From Anaerolineae bacterium (GTDB lineage: Bacteria > Chloroflexota > Anaerolineae > Aggregatilineales > Aggregatilineaceae): DNA of 64,000 bases. Where the stretch lies: positions 1 through 64,000 of the forward strand of contig JAHDLB010000027.1 in assembly GCA_018432315.1 (NCBI GenBank), given 5' to 3'. Positions within the stretch are counted from its first letter, which is position 1, and every line of letters begins with the position of its first letter. Positions 62,015 through 64,000 of this stretch are shown one piece after another. The position numbers and the translations under genes were made by a program. The notes below the pieces were generated by a model, which saw only the letters and a list, made by a program, of their open reading frames with translations, was not told where the DNA came from and searched no databases.

Positions 62015-62710
62015 TCATTTGCCGATGAAGCGGTAGCCGACCCCGTATTCGTTCTGGATGTAGGTCGGGTTTTTCGCGTCCGGCTCGATCTTGCGGCGCA
62101 GGTGCGAGACGTAAATTCGCGGGTAGTGGTGCTCGGTGTTGTACTCGTAGCCCCACACCTGCTCGAGAAGCTGTTGGAAGGTCAGCACCTGGCCCTTGTG
62201 CCGCACGAATGTCGCCAGCAGCTTGAACTCGGTCGGCGTCAGGCGGACTTCCTTGTTGTCGATGGTGACGCGCCGCGAGTCGACGTCCACGACCAGGTAA
62301 TCGTCGGCATAGCGCACGGCTTTGGGCGCCGTGTCGCTGTGAAGCTGGGCGCGGCGCAGCAGCGCGTTGACGCGCGCGTGAAATTCCAGGTTGCGCAGCG
62401 GCTTGATCATGTATTCGTCCGCGCCCAGGTTCAGCCCTTCGGCCATCTCCTCCTCGGTGATAGCGTGGGCCGTCATGATCAGGATCGGGACGTTCGACAG
62501 CTCGCGGATGCGCTGGCAGACGGTCATGCCGTTCATGCCGGGCAGGGCCACGTCCAGCACGACCAGGTCGGGACGTGTCTCGTGAAACAGGCGCAGGCCA
62601 TCCAGCCCAGTCGTTGCGGTCATCACCTCGTAACCGTGATGTGTGAGGTCGAGCTGCAACAGGCGATTCATTTCCATATCGTCTTCGATGATCAAGACTT
62701 TCGTAGACAT
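62015..62710 (-). CDS. OmpR/PhoB-type response regulator
   Basis: The 232-residue protein has a receiver domain (residues 1-120): acidic pair in IIEDDMEMN, phosphoacceptor Asp in LVVLDVALPGMNG (near 52), Thr in ILIMTAHA and Lys in YMIKPL. It is joined to an OmpR winged helix (about 130-230), with LTPTEFKLLATFVRH, VWGYEYNTEHHYPRIYVSHLRRKI and GVGYRFIG. No sensor kinase is adjacent, so it is an orphan here. The soluble kinase at 11.8 kb is one candidate partner, without evidence. ATG 62710 has a weak binding site; upstream in-frame starts are less likely. Confidence 0.93.
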   Translation of the reverse strand: MSTKVLIIEDDMEMNRLLQLDLTHHGYEVMTATTGLDGLRLFHETRPDLVVLDVALPGMNGMTVCQRIRELSNVPILIMTAHAITEEEMAEGLNLGADEYMIKPLRNLEFHARVNALLRRAQLHSDTAPKAVRYADDYLVVDVDSRRVTIDNKEVRLTPTEFKLLATFVRHKGQVLTFQQLLEQVWGYEYNTEHHYPRIYVSHLRRKIEPDAKNPTYIQNEYGVGYRFIGK

Positions 62711-62913
62711 GACGCGGCCAATCCAATCTGCACAAAAGGGGACTATGTCTACCATTTTACAGGATTTTGCGTAATACAAAACTTCAGGCATGTGTGAGGC
62801 GGCCTTGCCACCTTGTGGCCCATTTGCTATGCTATCCCGCGCTTTGCGTACCCCAGAGTCGATCCCTCTCCGTCGCTGTGGCGGGAAGAGGGCGATTTTC
62901 CAACGAGGCATGT

Positions 62914-64000
62914 ATGGCTTTTCCCTTCGGTGGCAACCGGCGCGGTGACGTCTCGCTGAGCGTCCGCCGGGCCTGGACGCGGACCGCGCGCCCGGTGGCG
63001 ATCCCGGAGCGCGCCCTGGATATGATTCCGGGCGGGCTGGCCTGGCTGGGCCTGGGCATCGTCGTGATCGGCGCCGCCGTGGCTCCGCTGGCGCTCGTGA
63101 CGGGCGCGGCGCTGCTCGCGTTCTACGTGGCGGTGCGCTTCGCGCTGGCCGGTGTGGCGAACGTGTGGGGGCTGGTCCTGATTCGCCGCTGGAGCCGGGT
63201 GGATTGGTCCGCCGAATACGCCCGGCGCGCCGGGCCGGGCAGCCTGCCGCTGGAGAGCGTGCAGCATCTCGTCGTGATCCCGAATTACGACGAAGACCTG
63301 GTCACGCTGCGCCGGACGCTGCGCCACCTCGCCGCGCAGACACGCGCCGCCGAGTCGATCAGCGTGGTGCTGGCGATGGAAGCCAGCGAGCCGGGCGCCG
63401 GGGAAAAGGGTGCGCTGTTGGAGGCGGAATTCGCCACGCATTTCAGGCGGTTTTTCGTGGTGTGCCACCCGGCGGGGATCGTGGGCGAGATGCGCTGCAA
63501 GTCCGCCAATCAGGCGTGGGCGGCGCGCTGGGCGCGGCGGCGGCTGGTCGACGAGGGGGGTGTCAACATCAATCACCTGCTGGTGACCACCATGGACTCC
63601 GATACGGTGTGGCATCCGGACACCTTCGCGGCGCTGACCGTGCTGTTCGCCACCGATGCACGCCGCTACGCGACCTTCTGGCAGGCGCCGATTCGCTATC
63701 ACGGTAACGTGTGGAGCACCAGCCCGCTGCTGCGCATTCTGCACGCCTGTTCGTCGGCCTGGGAGCTGGCCTATCTGGCGGCGCCGTGGTGGCGCGCGCT
63801 GCCCATGTCGTCCTACTCGATGAGCATGCGCCTGCTGGACAGCGCCGGGTACTGGGACTCCAATGTGATCGCCGACGAGTGGCACATGTACATCAAGACG
63901 CACTTCCAGCGCGGCGAGGATCTCCACCTCCAGCCGGTGTTCCTGCCGTTCCACGCCCACGCCACGACCGGCTGCACGCTGCCGGAAGCCATCCGCGAGC
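62914..64000 (+). CDS. Membrane glycosyltransferase (GT2-like), truncated by the window end
   Basis: A frame opens with ATG at 62914 (AACGAGG binding site) and stays open for 362 codons to the window edge. Two hydrophobic segments lie at about residues 38-82. A nucleotide-sugar-transferase domain follows, with HLVVIPNYDEDLVTLRRTL near 118 and the DxD-type motif TTMDSDTVWHP near 227. A later GYWDSNVIADEWHMYIK segment is similar to the EDxxxxxR/ED-W region of GT2 synthases. It probably makes or exports a polysaccharide; the product is unknown. The C-terminus, likely with more helices, lies outside the window. Confidence 0.85.
   Translation, partial: MAFPFGGNRRGDVSLSVRRAWTRTARPVAIPERALDMIPGGLAWLGLGIVVIGAAVAPLALVTGAALLAFYVAVRFALAGVANVWGLVLIRRWSRVDWSAEYARRAGPGSLPLESVQHLVVIPNYDEDLVTLRRTLRHLAAQTRAAESISVVLAMEASEPGAGEKGALLEAEFATHFRRFFVVCHPAGIVGEMRCKSANQAWAARWARRRLVDEGGVNINHLLVTTMDSDTVWHPDTFAALTVLFATDARRYATFWQAPIRYHGNVWSTSPLLRILHACSSAWELAYLAAPWWRALPMSSYSMSMRLLDSAGYWDSNVIADEWHMYIKTHFQRGEDLHLQPVFLPFHAHATTGCTLPEAIRE

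Noticed and set aside
62860-62893. A hairpin (CCCTCTCC ... GGAAGAGGG) ahead of the glycosyltransferase as a terminator or riboswitch
   Set aside because: The stem is imperfect, has no T-run and no recognisable riboswitch core. It may only be a weak leader structure.

Overview
The window is GC-rich, densely coding chromosomal DNA. It most resembles a Chloroflexota (Anaerolineae-like) genome. The points in favour are an alternative-complex-III respiratory cluster, a two-gene 2-oxoacid:ferredoxin oxidoreductase, a type 2 isoleucyl-tRNA synthetase behind a T-box leader, several ECF sigma factors with WD40-like or SH3/Thr-Pro-rich surface proteins, and a thin peptidoglycan gene set. The lineage is inferred from gene content; there is no rRNA gene here to confirm it. 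No prophage, CRISPR array, tRNA or complete insertion sequence was seen. Only the left edge may touch a transposase.

Layout. 1-12.7 kb: edge fragment, M16C metalloprotease, EamA transporter, TatA/B-like protein, GntR regulator followed by korA-korB, a DUF2344 protein, an ECF sigma factor with a small membrane partner, a FabH-like synthase and a soluble histidine kinase. 12.8-22.1 kb: sucCD, then an isoleucine-type T-box leader that opens a run of GNAT, TPR and two sister membrane-anchored proteins ending in ileS, followed by a DksA-like protein and lspA. 22.1-31.8 kb: aldo/keto reductase, solitary hutU, a roadblock protein facing a zinc-ribbon/FHA protein, a second ECF sigma factor, deoC, a ComEA-like protein, and a third ECF sigma factor with a beta-propeller anti-sigma factor. 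32-38.4 kb: information-processing block trmD, ffh, rpsP (with a long acidic tail), khpA, rimM, dprA, then a mannose-1-phosphate guanylyltransferase and DUF503. 38.4-47.5 kb, minus strand: two tandem dynamin-like GTPases, a TGS/uridine-kinase-like protein, a GH13 glycosidase and an SH3/Thr-Pro-rich/zinc-ribbon membrane protein.

47.7-54.6 kb, minus strand: a compact alternative complex III operon, read in order as pentaheme ActA, a molybdopterin-fold subunit, a separate iron-sulfur subunit, NrfD-like ActC, an ActD-cytochrome c fusion and a diheme lipoprotein cytochrome. It would oxidise menaquinol and pass electrons to periplasmic cytochromes. 54.6-55.2 kb: a non-coding gap with a palindromic repeat. 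55.2-60.9 kb: five tightly packed plus-strand genes comprising a MurA-like protein missing key active-site residues, an alpha/beta hydrolase, a Mur ligase whose first domain is replaced by membrane helices, a D-Ala-D-Ala ligase and a C39-like cysteine peptidase. 60.9-64 kb: a membrane-anchored hydrolase, an OmpR-type response regulator and the start of a membrane glycosyltransferase cut by the window edge.

Most notable are the distant T-box/ileS operon with a GXHH-type IleRS, the unusual cell-wall-like cluster at 55-61 kb, and the split/fused architecture of the complex III genes.
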